From NCBI GenBank assembly GCA_910575105.1, contig CAJTDK010000013.1, forward strand, positions 62,001 to 126,000: a stretch of 64,000 bases of DNA, written 5' to 3'. Source of the stretch: Lachnospiraceae bacterium. Lineage in GTDB: Bacteria; Bacillota; Clostridia; Lachnospirales; Lachnospiraceae. The notes under the pieces are model-generated. The model saw nothing but the letters and a program-made list of their open reading frames with translations. It was not told the origin of the DNA and ran no database searches. The translations under genes and the position numbers were made by a program. This document shows, piece by piece, positions 1 through 10,700 of this stretch (its first letter is position 1; each line of letters starts with the position of its first letter).

Positions 1-1
1 T

Positions 2-685
2 GCTATGGATATCTTGTATGCCCATGATGTGGACGGGTTCTGCATCGTATCCAGCGACAGTGATTTCACCAGGCTGGTCAGCAGGCTCAGGGAGAGCGGG
101 AAGATGGTGATTGGCATGGGCGAGAACAAGACGCCGGAGCCATTCCGTAAGGCGTGTGATAAGTTCACGATCCTGGAAAATCTTTTGAGCGAGCAGACTA
201 TAGGAGCTACCTCGGGGCAATCCCAGAGCGCCATCAGTAAAGAGCGCATCGAGGATGAGGTAGTGCAGATGATCCTGGAAAACCAGGACGACAACCGCCA
301 GACCGGGCTTGGAGAGGTGGGCAGCCGCCTGGTGAGCCTTCACCCGGATTTTGACGTGCGAAGCTACGGTTATAATATGCTTTCGAAGTTTTTGGAGGAA
401 TTCAGGCGGATCGAGCTGGTGAAAAAGGGGAATTTCGTGTCGGTTACCCTAAAAGAGGACCGGGGACGGAAGAAGGATATCGACAGATATGTCATTTCCC
501 TGGTGAAAGAGGCCGGGAAAAACGGGATCGAGCTCAGTGTTCTTGGCAATAAGGTTTATGAGAAATACAAGGATTTTAAGATAGGAAGTTATGGATATTC
601 TCAGTTTAACCAGTATGTGAAAAGTATCCTTCATATGCAGATTGAAAAGGACGGGACAATCCTTAAGGCGAAATATGTGGAGTAG
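2..685 (+). CDS. NYN-domain / LOTUS (OST-HTH) protein, 5' end outside window
   Basis: The frame is open to the left edge, so the gene starts outside the window and the ATG at 5 is internal. The first ~55 residues match the end of a NYN (PIN-like, LabA-type) nuclease domain: DGFCIVSSDSDF is the conserved acidic strand and loop, followed by GMGE and an FRKACDKF helix. Two winged-helix OST-HTH/LOTUS units follow, at about residues 80-145 and 155-226, each with a GYxxFxxF/Y-like core (SYGYNMLSKFLEEF, SYGYSQFNQYV). NYN plus LOTUS proteins are RNA-binding, putative RNases widespread in bacteria; the role here is inferred from the family. It probably belongs to the host chromosome rather than the island that follows rlmD. 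Confidence 0.85.
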   Translation, partial: AMDILYAHDVDGFCIVSSDSDFTRLVSRLRESGKMVIGMGENKTPEPFRKACDKFTILENLLSEQTIGATSGQSQSAISKERIEDEVVQMILENQDDNRQTGLGEVGSRLVSLHPDFDVRSYGYNMLSKFLEEFRRIELVKKGNFVSVTLKEDRGRKKDIDRYVISLVKEAGKNGIELSVLGNKVYEKYKDFKIGSYGYSQFNQYVKSILHMQIEKDGTILKAKYVE

Positions 686-926
686 GCGGCCTGAGCCGGC
701 GGGGGCCGATGTGGAGATGAGTGAAGCAGACGACCTGCTCGGCGGGTGTTCATGTGGAGATAGGTGAAGTGGAGTACCTGTGTCAGAGGGTGTCTTTGGT
801 AATTTATTTGTATAATGATGTCTGGGGTCAGAGGGAAGCAGAATGACAATTGTATTTATGTTGCTGTTCTGAATCATGCATCAGACCCCGTTATTGCAAT
901 GTTCAAAAACAGAAAGGGCGGCGGTT

Positions 927-2294
927 ATGAAAAAGGGGAAGATATACGAGGGAGTGATAACGGCGGTTGATTTTCCGAATAAGGGAAGGATCGAGCTGGC
1001 GGATGAGGGTATAACAGTGACAGTGAAAAACGGAGTGCCGGGGCAGAGGGTTAAGTTTTCTATTAATAAGCTCCGTCAGGGAAAAGCAGAAGGAAAGATC
1101 CTTGAGGTAATTGAGCGGTCTCCGGAAGAGGTGGAGCCTGCCTGCATACATTTTGGCCAGTGCGGCGGATGCACTTATCAGAACCTTCCTTATAAAAAGC
1201 AGATTGAGTTGAAGGAAGCACAGATTAAGAAGATGATGGATGCCGCTGTTAAGGAGCCTTATATCTGGGACGGGGTGAAGGAAAGCCCGGCCAAGGAGGC
1301 TTACCGCAATAAGATGGAGTTTTCCTTCGGGGATGAGTATAAAGACGGGCCGCTTGCCCTTGGTATGCATAAAAGAGGAAGTTTTCATGATATTGTCAAT
1401 GTGGGAGGCTGTCGGATCGTAGACGGGGATTTCCAAAAGATCCTTGCCTGCACGCTGGCATTTGCGACAGAATCAGGGCTTCCCTATTATCACCGGATGA
1501 GGCATATCGGCTTTTTTCGGCATCTGCTGGTGAGAAAGGCGGCGAAGACAGGAGAGATCCTGATCGACCTGGTCACCACAAGCCAGATGGAATGCTCCTT
1601 CGGGGCGTGGACAGATGCGCTTCTGGCCCTGCCTCTTGACGGGAGGATCGCGGGCATCCTTCATACAAGAAATGACGGAGTGGCGGATATCGTTAAGGAC
1701 GAAGGGACTAGGGTTCTTTACGGGCAGGACTGTTTTTATGAGGAGCTTTTGGGTCTGCGGTTTAAGATTACGCCCTTTTCTTTTTTTCAGACCAATTCTC
1801 TCGGCGCGGAGGTGCTCTATGAGACAGTGAGGGAATATATCGGGGATACGAAGGATAAGGTGATCTTTGACCTGTACAGCGGGACCGGGACTATCGCACA
1901 GATCCTTGCGCCGGTGGCGGACAGAGTGGTCGGAGTGGAGATCGTTGAGGAGGCTGTGGAGGCGGCGAAGGAGAACGCAGGACTTAATGGGCTTGATAAC
2001 TGCATGTTCTGGGCGGGAGATGTGCTGAAGGTGATCGACTGCCTTCCGCAGTTCCCGGATCTGATCGTGCTGGATCCGCCGAGGGACGGAGTGAATCCGC
2101 GGGCGCTTGAGAAGATCATTGGCTTTGGTGTGGAAAAGATGGTGTATATCGCCTGCAAACCTACCAGTCTGGCGAGGGATCTTGAGATGCTTCAGGGGCG
2201 GGGGTATCGGGTGGAAAGGATAGCATGCGTTGATTTGTTTCCGGGGACGTATCATGTGGAGGCTGTGGTCTTGATGTCACGAGCGGACAGATAA
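927..2294 (+). CDS. rlmD: 23S rRNA (uracil-C5)-methyltransferase, RlmD/RumA family
   Basis: A SAM-dependent enzyme that makes 5-methyluridine in 23S rRNA, 455 aa. It has an N-terminal TRAM domain (residues ~1-60), a [4Fe-4S] cysteine set (C73, C79, C82 in CIHFGQCGGC, plus C162), a SAM-binding loop (DLYSGTGT), the DPPRDG motif and the catalytic-Cys region IACKPTSL. I prefer ATG 927 to the in-frame ATG at 876 because an AGAAAGGG box lies 8 bases upstream of 927. The protein ends HVEAVVLMSRADR, the usual end of the short form. A homologous longer tail lies about 40 kb away at 42217, so this 3' end was probably rebuilt by an integrating element. Confidence 0.93.
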   Translation: MKKGKIYEGVITAVDFPNKGRIELADEGITVTVKNGVPGQRVKFSINKLRQGKAEGKILEVIERSPEEVEPACIHFGQCGGCTYQNLPYKKQIELKEAQIKKMMDAAVKEPYIWDGVKESPAKEAYRNKMEFSFGDEYKDGPLALGMHKRGSFHDIVNVGGCRIVDGDFQKILACTLAFATESGLPYYHRMRHIGFFRHLLVRKAAKTGEILIDLVTTSQMECSFGAWTDALLALPLDGRIAGILHTRNDGVADIVKDEGTRVLYGQDCFYEELLGLRFKITPFSFFQTNSLGAEVLYETVREYIGDTKDKVIFDLYSGTGTIAQILAPVADRVVGVEIVEEAVEAAKENAGLNGLDNCMFWAGDVLKVIDCLPQFPDLIVLDPPRDGVNPRALEKIIGFGVEKMVYIACKPTSLARDLEMLQGRGYRVERIACVDLFPGTYHVEAVVLMSRADR

Positions 2295-2345
2295 ATGCGC
2301 CGAAAAAGGCTTGAATAAAGGGATTCCGATAGATTGCCCCCTGAG

Positions 2346-2372
2346 AGGGCGCTCTGCTGGAAGCCCTTTTTT
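2346..2372 (+). terminator. Rho-independent terminator after rlmD
   Basis: AGGGC (2346-2350) and GCCCT (2363-2367) form a short stem around a 12-base loop, followed by a T run. It lies about 50 bases past the rlmD stop. The stem is short, so strength is uncertain. Confidence 0.55.
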
Positions 2373-2524
2373 CGTTCTGTGACAATAGCTCTTACCACTG
2401 GGACTTCGGGTATGTGTAACAAGAGAACTGCATTTTGCCTTTGGTGTAACAAGGCAACTATTGTCAAAGGAGAATTTTACAAGGGTGTGGCAAGAAAACT
2501 GCTGTCAGCCCTACGAGATATTAA

Positions 2525-3382
2525 TTACTTGGATTCTTTTACTTCGATTTCTTTCAGTGTTTCCCCATCCTTATTTCGCCAATTTGCCGGTCCGCTGATG
2601 CTGTATCCTGTAACAAAATCTGCGGCAGCAGATGAACTTGAAAAGATAATATCCTCGATTGTAGTCAGATCCTTAACCTTGCCTGCGTCAAAGTGTTTTT
2701 TGCGGAGGGCAACAGCACCTTTGCTTAGAGATTTTTCAGAAGTCTTTTCGTTGACGGTTGCACCAGCGAACAGAACGAAACCTTCCGTTGTGACAACACC
2801 TGTGGCCTTTGCATTGCCCATATTTAAATATAGCAGTTCACTGTCATCAGAGGAGCTAGGATTGCTCTGAACTGTAGGCTCAAGAACTTTATAGCCCAAA
2901 GCGTTGATAATCACTTTTACATTGTCTATGAATTCTTCCATTGCGGCTGTTTGGGATTCCTTCATTACGGTTTTTCCATAGGTGTTCTTTGTGAGGACCT
3001 TATATCTTTTGCTGTCACGTGCAATCTGAACAAAACGATCTTCAAGATAGCGGATCAAAGCTTTGTTTAAGTCCCGTCCCAGAAAGATGATGGCAGTGGT
3101 CCAGTAAAACTTTTCTTTTTCAGAACTGTAGTCACGCAGGTGCTGAAGAAGTCTGTCATGGACGGATTCAGATTCTCCAATGTAAACAGAATCAGAATCG
3201 TCTTCCTCCTTACAAAACAGAAAGTACACACCAGCGCCTTTAATATCTGTTCGCTTGCACTCTGCAACTTCAATTCTGGGAATCTTAATAGCCTTGCCAT
3301 TCCAGTTTGAAAGTTCAGCTGTGATTAAGCTGTCTGCTGTGCCGTTGGCGAGAAACAACTCGATTGATTTTCCATATGCCAT
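2525..3382 (-). CDS. GIY-YIG nuclease family protein with C-terminal DUF4357
   Basis: 285 aa. I chose ATG at 3382 (MAYGKSIELF) because GGAGGTCACTTT lies directly upstream; the longer frame to 3451 has no such site. The GIY-YIG core is visible as GVYFLF, then VYIGES, an Arg in VHDRLLQH and a Glu in RYLEDRF. The last ~95 residues match DUF4357, which often follows GIY-YIG domains in restriction-linked proteins. It is divergent from, and shares its upstream region with, the type I restriction operon starting at 3551. A nuclease accessory to the restriction locus is plausible but unproven. Confidence 0.85.
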   Translation of the reverse strand: MAYGKSIELFLANGTADSLITAELSNWNGKAIKIPRIEVAECKRTDIKGAGVYFLFCKEEDDSDSVYIGESESVHDRLLQHLRDYSSEKEKFYWTTAIIFLGRDLNKALIRYLEDRFVQIARDSKRYKVLTKNTYGKTVMKESQTAAMEEFIDNVKVIINALGYKVLEPTVQSNPSSSDDSELLYLNMGNAKATGVVTTEGFVLFAGATVNEKTSEKSLSKGAVALRKKHFDAGKVKDLTTIEDIIFSSSSAAADFVTGYSISGPANWRNKDGETLKEIEVKESK

Positions 3383-3478
3383 AAAGTGACCTCCTAAATC
3401 ATGTCTCAATTCAGACCATTTCACGATGCATTCTATCATAACCCACCACACAAAACAACAGAAAACATGAAAGAACCG

Positions 3479-3507
3479 TTGAAAAATTCATAAAACTATA
3501 GTATCAT
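3479..3507 (+). promoter_or_regulatory. Promoter of the type I restriction operon
   Basis: TTGAAA (3479-3484), a 17-base spacer and TATCAT (3502-3507) form a near-consensus sigma-A promoter 44 bases before the HTH gene at 3551. No other good promoter is seen before hsdM. Confidence 0.65.
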
Positions 3508-3550
3508 AGAACACGACGTGGCATGCAAATTTGATGTACGAGGTGAAACC

Positions 3551-3742
3551 ATGAGCGAATACATTGAAGAAAGATGGATAAACATTGATGAAGCAGCTGA
3601 CTACTTTGGAGTGAAGCCCGCAACGATCCGGGACTGGATTCGTAAGGGCAAGGGTATCCCGGCTCAAAAAATAGGAAAATCATGGAAGTTCAAATATTCG
3701 GAATTAGCTGAGTGGGCTAAGACCCAGGAAAGCTCTAATTGA
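3551..3742 (+). CDS. Small excisionase/MerR-type helix-turn-helix protein
   Basis: 63 aa, starting at MSEYIEERW behind a GAGGTGA site; the in-frame upstream ATG at 3518 lacks one. The protein is one DNA-binding-domain (excisionase family) fold: DEAADYFGVKPATIRDWIRKGKGIPAQKIGKSWKF is the helix-turn-helix plus wing. It is the first gene of the operon and lies 54 bases before hsdM. This type of protein commonly precedes type I hsd genes and may control expression of the locus after entry into a cell; that role is inference. Confidence 0.8.
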   Translation: MSEYIEERWINIDEAADYFGVKPATIRDWIRKGKGIPAQKIGKSWKFKYSELAEWAKTQESSN

Positions 3743-3796
3743 CAGAGCCACAGATAATTTCATATGTAAGTAATAAGACAGGAGATTGAAGAGGTT

Positions 3797-6487
3797 ATGG
3801 CTGTGAAAAAATCTGAACTATATTCTCTCCTTTGGGAGGCTTGCAATAAACTGAGAGGCGGCGTGGAACCAGCAAGGTACAAGGATTATGTGCTTGTCCT
3901 GCTGTTCTTCAAATATGTGTCGGACAGATACAAAGGTCAGCCGTTCGCTGAATTTACCATCAGCAAAGGCGCATCCTTTGAGGATTTGATTGCCGCTAAA
4001 GGTAAGAGTGATGTCGGAGAACGTGTGGACATAATTATCCAGAAATTCTTGGAGGATAACAGACTGCAGGGTTCTCTTCCCGACGTCAGCTTCAACAACC
4101 GCGATGAGTTGGGTACCGGCAAAGAACTGGTTGATAAAGTATCTGGCTTGATTGGTGTGTTCCAGAATCCGGTGATTAACTTCAAAAATAACCGTGCCAG
4201 CGGCGATGACATCATCGGCGATGCGTATGAGTATTTCATGATGAAGTTTGCGCAGGAATCCGGCAAGAGCAAAGGACAATTTTACACGCCGAGCGAGGTT
4301 TCCCGTATTATCGCACGGCTTATCGGTATCAGCAATATCAAGCAGATGCCCACTAAAAAGTGGACTCTGTATGATCCAGCTGCAGGTAGCGGAAGCCTTC
4401 TCATCAGAGCTGCAGACGAAGCACCTGTGGATGAGAACGGTGATTCCATTGTGACCATTTTCGGTCAGGAGAAAGACCATGCTACAGCAGGCTTGGCAAA
4501 GATGAACTTGATCCTTCACCAGAAAGGCACCGGCGAAATTAAACGCGGCAACACGCTGGCTGACCCCGCATTTACGGACGATTTTAGCGAACTGAAGAAG
4601 TTTGACTTTATCGTCATGAATCCGCCTTTCTCCGACAAGTCCTGGAGTGACGGCATCAAGACCTCGGAAGATCGATATAAGAGATTTGATGGTTATGGTA
4701 TCCCGCCCGAAAAGAACGGAGATTACGCTTGGTTCCTCCATGTGCTGAAATCTCTGGACAGCAAAGGCAAGGCCGGAATCATTATGCCGCACGGTGTTCT
4801 GTTCAGAGGCAATACAGAAGAAACCATCCGTATCGCGGTTCTGAATAAGAAATATATCAAGGGTATCGTCAGCCTCCCGGCCAACCTGTTCTATGGAACA
4901 GGAATCCCTGCCTGCATTGTCATCATTGATAAGGAAGATGCAGAAACCCGCGAGGGCATTTTCCTGATCGATGCCAGTCGTGGCTTTAAGAAAGACGGAA
5001 ACAAGAACAGGCTGCGGGAGCAGGACATTGAGAAGATCGTCCGAACCTTCCTCAACGGTGATATTATCAAGGGTTACTCCCGCTTTGTAAAATATTCGGA
5101 TATTCTGGTGCAGAACGCTGGCAATTTGAATGTGCCGCGCTACATACAAAAAATTGATGATACTCTGCCACAGAATATTGCCGCGCATTTGAAAGGCGGT
5201 ATTCCTGGCCCAGATATTGAATCGCTGAAAAAACTGTGGGATATTTCCCCGGCCTTGAAGCAGGATATTTTCACCTGCGTGGATCAGGCACACGATGTAT
5301 ATAACCTTGCAATGGCGTCTGGCAAGATCGAAGGTGTGATTGGGCAGGACACAAGCATCCTGGCAGAAAAGCGAAACGAAACGGAGACGATCTTTACACA
5401 GTGGAGAAACTCCGTAAAGGACATCCTGCTCGGCATTGAATCCGATACCGAGCCGAAAGAACTGATCCGCACAATTGCCGGTATGTTTCTGAAAGCATAT
5501 GAATCTGCAAGGTTGCTGGATAATTATGATGTTTATGATTGCCTACTGAACTATTGGAACGCCAAACTGCAGGATGATGTGTACGTCATTAAAGCCAGTG
5601 GCTATGAAGTCGGCAGAGAGATCGAATATGAGTATGTGCAGAAGAAAGAAAAGGGTGAGAACGGTGAGACCATCTCTGTGAACGATACTTCTAAAGTAAA
5701 GTCTTTTGATGGTACGCTCATTCCGAGGGAAATCATCGAGGCAGTGTATTTTGCGGACGAACTGGCTACCATCAATGCACTGATGGAACAGTCTGTTGCA
5801 CTTGAGGTCGAACTGGAGGAGATGCGTGAGGAAGAGTCAGGCGATGAGGGCCTGCTAAAGGAAGTCCTTAATGAGAAGGGTGACAGTATCCCAAAGGCAA
5901 ATCTGAATAAGCGGCTCAAGGAGCTGGAGGGCAAAAAGACCTCCCCGGTCATGGACGCCATGACCAAGTTGGTGGCACTCTTTGATGAAGGCAAGACGGA
6001 CGAGGTGGAGACGCTGGTCCGTGAGATGCCGGAACTGGCTGAGTTCGATATCCGTAACAAGAATGGAACATTCAGCAAGGCGAAGCTGAAAGCCGCGTTG
6101 AAAGCTGCCGCAGATACCGCAGTCGTGCCGGATATTTATAAGGATGAGTATGACGCACTTACTGCCTATGCCGCAAAATCCGCCGAAAAGGATGATGCTG
6201 ACAAAGCTTGGAAAGAAGTCCGTAAAGCCCTAGACGGAAAAGTCGAAACAAAATACAGTGAATTGACCGTAGACGAGATCAAGCATCTCCTTTTTGACAT
6301 GAAGTGGATGGCAAAATTGGAGGCTGATATCCGTGACGAGATCGAGCAGGTGCTGAACGTCCTGTCCTCCAAGGTTCTGTTGATAGCCAAGCGGTATGAG
6401 CATACACTCGGTGAGATTGAGGACAGAACTGCGAAATCAAGGGAGGCGGTAGTGGCAGCTTTGGAAAGGATGGGATATAAATGGTGA
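3797..6487 (+). CDS. hsdM: Type I restriction-modification system methyltransferase subunit
   Basis: Adenine-N6 DNA methyltransferase subunit, 896 aa. An HsdM N-terminal helical domain (residues ~8-135) is followed by the methylase core. The SAM-binding motif DPAAGSGS begins at residue 193 and the catalytic NPPF at residue 275. After about residue 480 there is a long, charged, partly coiled-coil C-terminal region, which makes the protein much longer than the classical ~500-530 aa HsdM. This fits the long HsdM group seen in Clostridia. ATG 3797 is preceded by AGGAG and GAGG. The stop overlaps the hsdS start (ATGGTGA arrangement), so the two are translationally coupled. Confidence 0.93.
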   Translation: MAVKKSELYSLLWEACNKLRGGVEPARYKDYVLVLLFFKYVSDRYKGQPFAEFTISKGASFEDLIAAKGKSDVGERVDIIIQKFLEDNRLQGSLPDVSFNNRDELGTGKELVDKVSGLIGVFQNPVINFKNNRASGDDIIGDAYEYFMMKFAQESGKSKGQFYTPSEVSRIIARLIGISNIKQMPTKKWTLYDPAAGSGSLLIRAADEAPVDENGDSIVTIFGQEKDHATAGLAKMNLILHQKGTGEIKRGNTLADPAFTDDFSELKKFDFIVMNPPFSDKSWSDGIKTSEDRYKRFDGYGIPPEKNGDYAWFLHVLKSLDSKGKAGIIMPHGVLFRGNTEETIRIAVLNKKYIKGIVSLPANLFYGTGIPACIVIIDKEDAETREGIFLIDASRGFKKDGNKNRLREQDIEKIVRTFLNGDIIKGYSRFVKYSDILVQNAGNLNVPRYIQKIDDTLPQNIAAHLKGGIPGPDIESLKKLWDISPALKQDIFTCVDQAHDVYNLAMASGKIEGVIGQDTSILAEKRNETETIFTQWRNSVKDILLGIESDTEPKELIRTIAGMFLKAYESARLLDNYDVYDCLLNYWNAKLQDDVYVIKASGYEVGREIEYEYVQKKEKGENGETISVNDTSKVKSFDGTLIPREIIEAVYFADELATINALMEQSVALEVELEEMREEESGDEGLLKEVLNEKGDSIPKANLNKRLKELEGKKTSPVMDAMTKLVALFDEGKTDEVETLVREMPELAEFDIRNKNGTFSKAKLKAALKAAADTAVVPDIYKDEYDALTAYAAKSAEKDDADKAWKEVRKALDGKVETKYSELTVDEIKHLLFDMKWMAKLEADIRDEIEQVLNVLSSKVLLIAKRYEHTLGEIEDRTAKSREAVVAALERMGYKW

Positions 6488-7728
6488 CTTATCCGCAGGA
6501 ATGGACAGAGAAGCTGTTCAATGACTTCATGAAGATAAAGCGCGGAGCATCACCACGTCCAATTGAAAGCTATCTGACATCAAGCACAGATGGAGTGAAT
6601 TGGATTAAAATCGGCGATGCTCCGAGATACGGAAAATACATTACTTCTACGGCAGAGAAAATAACTCCGCAAGGGGCAGCTCATTCTGTAAGCGTATATC
6701 CCGGAGATTTTATCCTTTCCAACTCAATGAGTTTCGGAAGACCGTACATATTAAATATCGATGGGTGCATTCACGATGGATGGCTTCGTTTATACGATTT
6801 CCAATCTGAGGCAAACGATGAGTTTCTGTACTATTTGCTGTCTTCATCTTTTGTACAGAAACAATACAAGGCATTTGCAGCTGGGAGCGGCGTTCAAAAT
6901 CTGAATAAGGAAGTAGTCAAGAAGGTTAAGGTATACCTTCCCTCACTACCCGAACAAGAGAAAATCACCAAGGTGCTTTCGCAGTTTGATACCTACATCG
7001 ATGACCTTGCCGAGTTGATTGAGAAGAAACGCGGTATCCGTGATGGTGCGTTAGAGGATTTGATATGTCAAAGATCACGCCTTAATGGAGTTCATGACGA
7101 ATGGACAAAGGTATCCTTTAATCAGGTCATCACTCCAAAGGCGCGCATTGGCTGGCAGGGATTGAAAAAACACGAGTATTTGCGCAGCGGCTATAGTTAT
7201 CTGATTGGTGGCACTGATTTTCATCGTGGAACAGTCAGCCTTGATAACATTTGGTATGTATCCAAAGAACGTTATGATATGGATGCAAATATTCAAGTAG
7301 CGGCAAACGATGTACTTGTTACGAAAGACGGGACCATCGGCAAGGTCGCAATTGTTCCTAAACTTAGCAAACCAGCAACGCTCAACAGCGGTGTATTTGT
7401 GTTTAGAACGAATGATAGATTGTTGCCGACTTTCCTATTCAGAGTTTTGTCTTCGTCTGTGTTTAAGGAGTTTATTGATACCCTTTCAGCAGGCTCTACA
7501 ATAAAGCATCTGTATCAGAAGGATTTAAAGAACTTTGAATTTGAGATTCCAACAGACAAAAAGGAGCAAGACGAAATCGCTAAAGTTCTAACCGCAATGG
7601 ACGAAGAAATTGAAGCACTGGAAACCGAACGGGATAAAATGATTCAAATCAGAGAAGGCGCAATGGACGACTTGCTGACTGGTCGTGTTCGCCTGAGTGT
7701 ACAAGGAGGGGTAAGATGGCAACAGTAG
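6481..7728 (+). CDS. hsdS: Type I restriction-modification system specificity subunit
   Basis: 415 aa, overlapping the end of hsdM by 7 bases. It has two target-recognition domains (~1-165 and ~205-370), each followed by a conserved helical repeat: LPEQEKITKVLSQFD with a downstream GALEDLI in the first half, and KKEQDEIAKVLTAMD with GAMDDLL in the second. The paired repeats set the spacing between the two half-sites of the bipartite target. Both halves are intact, so the gene should be functional. The target sequence cannot be read from the protein. No inverted spare hsdS copy is seen nearby, so there is no sign of shuffling. Confidence 0.92.
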   Translation: MVTYPQEWTEKLFNDFMKIKRGASPRPIESYLTSSTDGVNWIKIGDAPRYGKYITSTAEKITPQGAAHSVSVYPGDFILSNSMSFGRPYILNIDGCIHDGWLRLYDFQSEANDEFLYYLLSSSFVQKQYKAFAAGSGVQNLNKEVVKKVKVYLPSLPEQEKITKVLSQFDTYIDDLAELIEKKRGIRDGALEDLICQRSRLNGVHDEWTKVSFNQVITPKARIGWQGLKKHEYLRSGYSYLIGGTDFHRGTVSLDNIWYVSKERYDMDANIQVAANDVLVTKDGTIGKVAIVPKLSKPATLNSGVFVFRTNDRLLPTFLFRVLSSSVFKEFIDTLSAGSTIKHLYQKDLKNFEFEIPTDKKEQDEIAKVLTAMDEEIEALETERDKMIQIREGAMDDLLTGRVRLSVQGGVRWQQ

Positions 7729-10700
7729 ATGCTGAGAAAAAATTGCAAAACAGAGTCCTGCATTGGCTCGTTGATGATTTGGGCTATACATACCTTGGCA
7801 ACCTTGAGGACATCGACAATACGCCCGTGAAGGAAGAACTGCTGGAAGTAAATCTGAAAAAGCGCGGCTATTCTGATGACCAGATCAAGACTGCTGTTAG
7901 CGAACTTGTGGGCAAGGTCAATAACCAATCCGACACGCTTTATCAAATTAATCGCAGTGTATACTCCCTTCTCCGTTACGGTAGACAGGGAGTAAAAGAT
8001 GCAAGCGGTCATCGCCAGACTGTCCACTATATTGATTGGGAAGATATCGACAAGAACGACTTCCTCGTAGCCGAAGAGGTATCAGTCCTGCGCTTTGACA
8101 AGGTGACGAGAAAGCGCCCTGATGTGGTGCTTTATATCAACGGTATCGCTTTCGGTATTTTTGAACTGAAGAGTTCCTATGTCAGTGCCGGAAAAGGTAT
8201 CCGTCAGCTTTTACAGAATCAGAAAAAAGAAAATATACTGGGTTTCTTTTCTACATCGCAACTTTTATTTGCTGGAAATGAAGCTCAAGGTCTGTTCTAC
8301 GGGACTACTGAGACAAAAGAAAAATACTTTTATCAGTGGAAAGAGGATCAGAAAGCGACCGATGATCTGTCTACGGAAATCAAACTGTTACAGGTCACAG
8401 AGACCAACCATCTCCGTGATGGAGTGGTGTCTCTCTGTCAAAAGAAACGGTTTCTCTCTCTCATACACGACTTTGTGATTTATGATGCGGGTATAAAGAA
8501 AGTGGCGAGGCACAATCAGTACTTTGCCAATATCGCTGCCCGCAAGCGCATCCAGGACGGCGAGGGCGGTATTATCTGGAACACGCAGGGCTCCGGCAAA
8601 TCGCTTATCATGGTGTGGCTCACAAAATGGATTATTGAGAATATCACGGACAGCCGTGTGGTTATCATTACCGACCGGGATGAATTAGATGATCAGATAG
8701 AGAGTCTTTTTATCGATGTGGATGAAAAGGTGCGAAGAGCAAAAAGCTGTGCCGACCTGCGTTCTATCCTGGATAAAAACGAGGATTCTATTATCTGCTC
8801 CCTCATTCACAAGTATGGTCATAACGCTGGTAGCCAGTCAGACATAGACCAGTACCGTAAGGAACTGCTCAAAGACCTGCCGAAGGATTTCAAGGCAAAG
8901 GGCAATATTATCGCTTTCATAGATGAATGCCATCGAACCAATTCCGGCAAGTTACATGAGGCAGTAAAGGTGTTGATGCCAGACGCCATTCTGATCGGTT
9001 TTACCGGAACTCCGCTTCTGAAGACCGATAAGAAATCCAGCATTGAGACTTTCGGTACATACATCCACACCTATAAGTTTGATGAAGGTGTGGCGGACGG
9101 TGTCGTTCTCGATTTGCGCTATGAAGCGAGAGACGTGGATCAGGATTTGTCCAGCCAGGATAAGGTCGATCTGTGGTTTGAACAGAAAACGAAAGGCTTG
9201 ACTGAACGAGCGAAACTGCAGTTGAAACAGAGTTGGACTTCTATCAATAAATTGTACAGTTCAAAGCAGAGATTGGAGAAAATTGCGTCTGATATCGTAT
9301 TTGATATGAGTCTGAAGCCGAGACTCAAGGATGACCGTGGAACAGCTATGCTCGTGGCAGGTAGCATTTATGAAGCCTGCAAGTATTGGGAAATCTTTAT
9401 GAGCATGGGCTTTACCAAATGCGCCATCGTGACTTCCTATGAGCCAACCACACAAAGTGTCAGAACGGCTACCACTGACCTTTCACAGGAGAGTGAGGAA
9501 GAATACAAAAAGAAAATCTACGAGCAGATGCTCGGCGGTAAAAAACTGGTCGAGTTTGAAAAGAAAGTCAAGGAACAGTTCAAGGATGCGCCTGCGCAGA
9601 TGAAGCTGTTGATTGTGGTGGACAAGCTGCTGACGGGTTTTGACGCTCCGAGCGCGACCTATCTGTATATTGATAAATCCATGCGTGACCATGATTTATT
9701 CCAAGCTATTTGCCGCGTTAATCGCCCGGACGGAGAGGACAAGGATTACGGATATATTGTGGACTATATGGACTTGTTCCGTAATGTCCAGCTTGCCGTT
9801 GCCGATTACACTTCCGAAGCGTTTGACAGCTTCGACAAGGATGATGTCGAAGGGCTTATCAAGAACCGTCATGATGAAGCAAAGTCCGAACTGGAAGGAA
9901 CGCTCACATCGCTGGAAGCATTGATTGAAAATGTACCCGCTCCGCAAGCTGATACCGATTTTATTGAATATTTCTGCGGCGAGGACAGCGAAGATGAGGA
10001 GAAGACAGCACGGAGGGACACCCTCTATGCGCTGACAGCCTCTCTTTCTCGTTCATTTGCAAACTGCTGTGATCGTCTTGTTGCTGACTATGGCTATACC
10101 GAGGATGATCTCAATCATCTGCGTGGCGAGATTTCCGGCTATAACAAAATTAAGGAAATGATTAAGCTTGCAAGTTGCGACTATATTGATCTCAAGCCCT
10201 ACGAGGTGGATATGCGCTATATTCTCGATACATACATTCGTGCCGAGGACACCAGAGTTATCAGTGAACTTGGAAATATGTCTATCGTAGAACTGCTCCT
10301 CCGGGGCAAGACCACCACGCCTGTCGACTTGGTAAAAGACCTACCTGGTAATAATGAGGCAAAAGCAGAAACGATTGACAACAACCTGCAGCATGAGATT
10401 GTAAAGAAGATGAGTTCCAACAGTGTGTATTATGGCAAGCTGTCGGAGATGCTCAAAAAAATCATTATGCAGCGCAAAGTCGAGGCAATGAGCTACGAGG
10501 AATATCTGCGCCAGGTCGTGGAACTGGCCGAAGCAATCCTTCACCCGGAGACGAACGGAAGTTATCCCGATGAAATCAAGGACAGTGCAGCGAGGCGTGC
10601 ACTCTACGACTATTTCGAAGAAAATGTCGAACTGACGATAGATGTGGACGGTGCAATCCGTGTTTCCATTCAGCCGGACTGGAAAAGAAATTTTCAAAAA

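Noticed and set aside
2334-2870. 178-codon plus-strand open frame
   Set aside because: Opposite-strand shadow of the GIY-YIG gene; its start lies inside the rlmD terminator.
3818-5293. 491-codon open frame on the minus strand
   Set aside because: Lies wholly antisense to hsdM, whose motifs are clear; no ribosome binding site and no recognisable domain.
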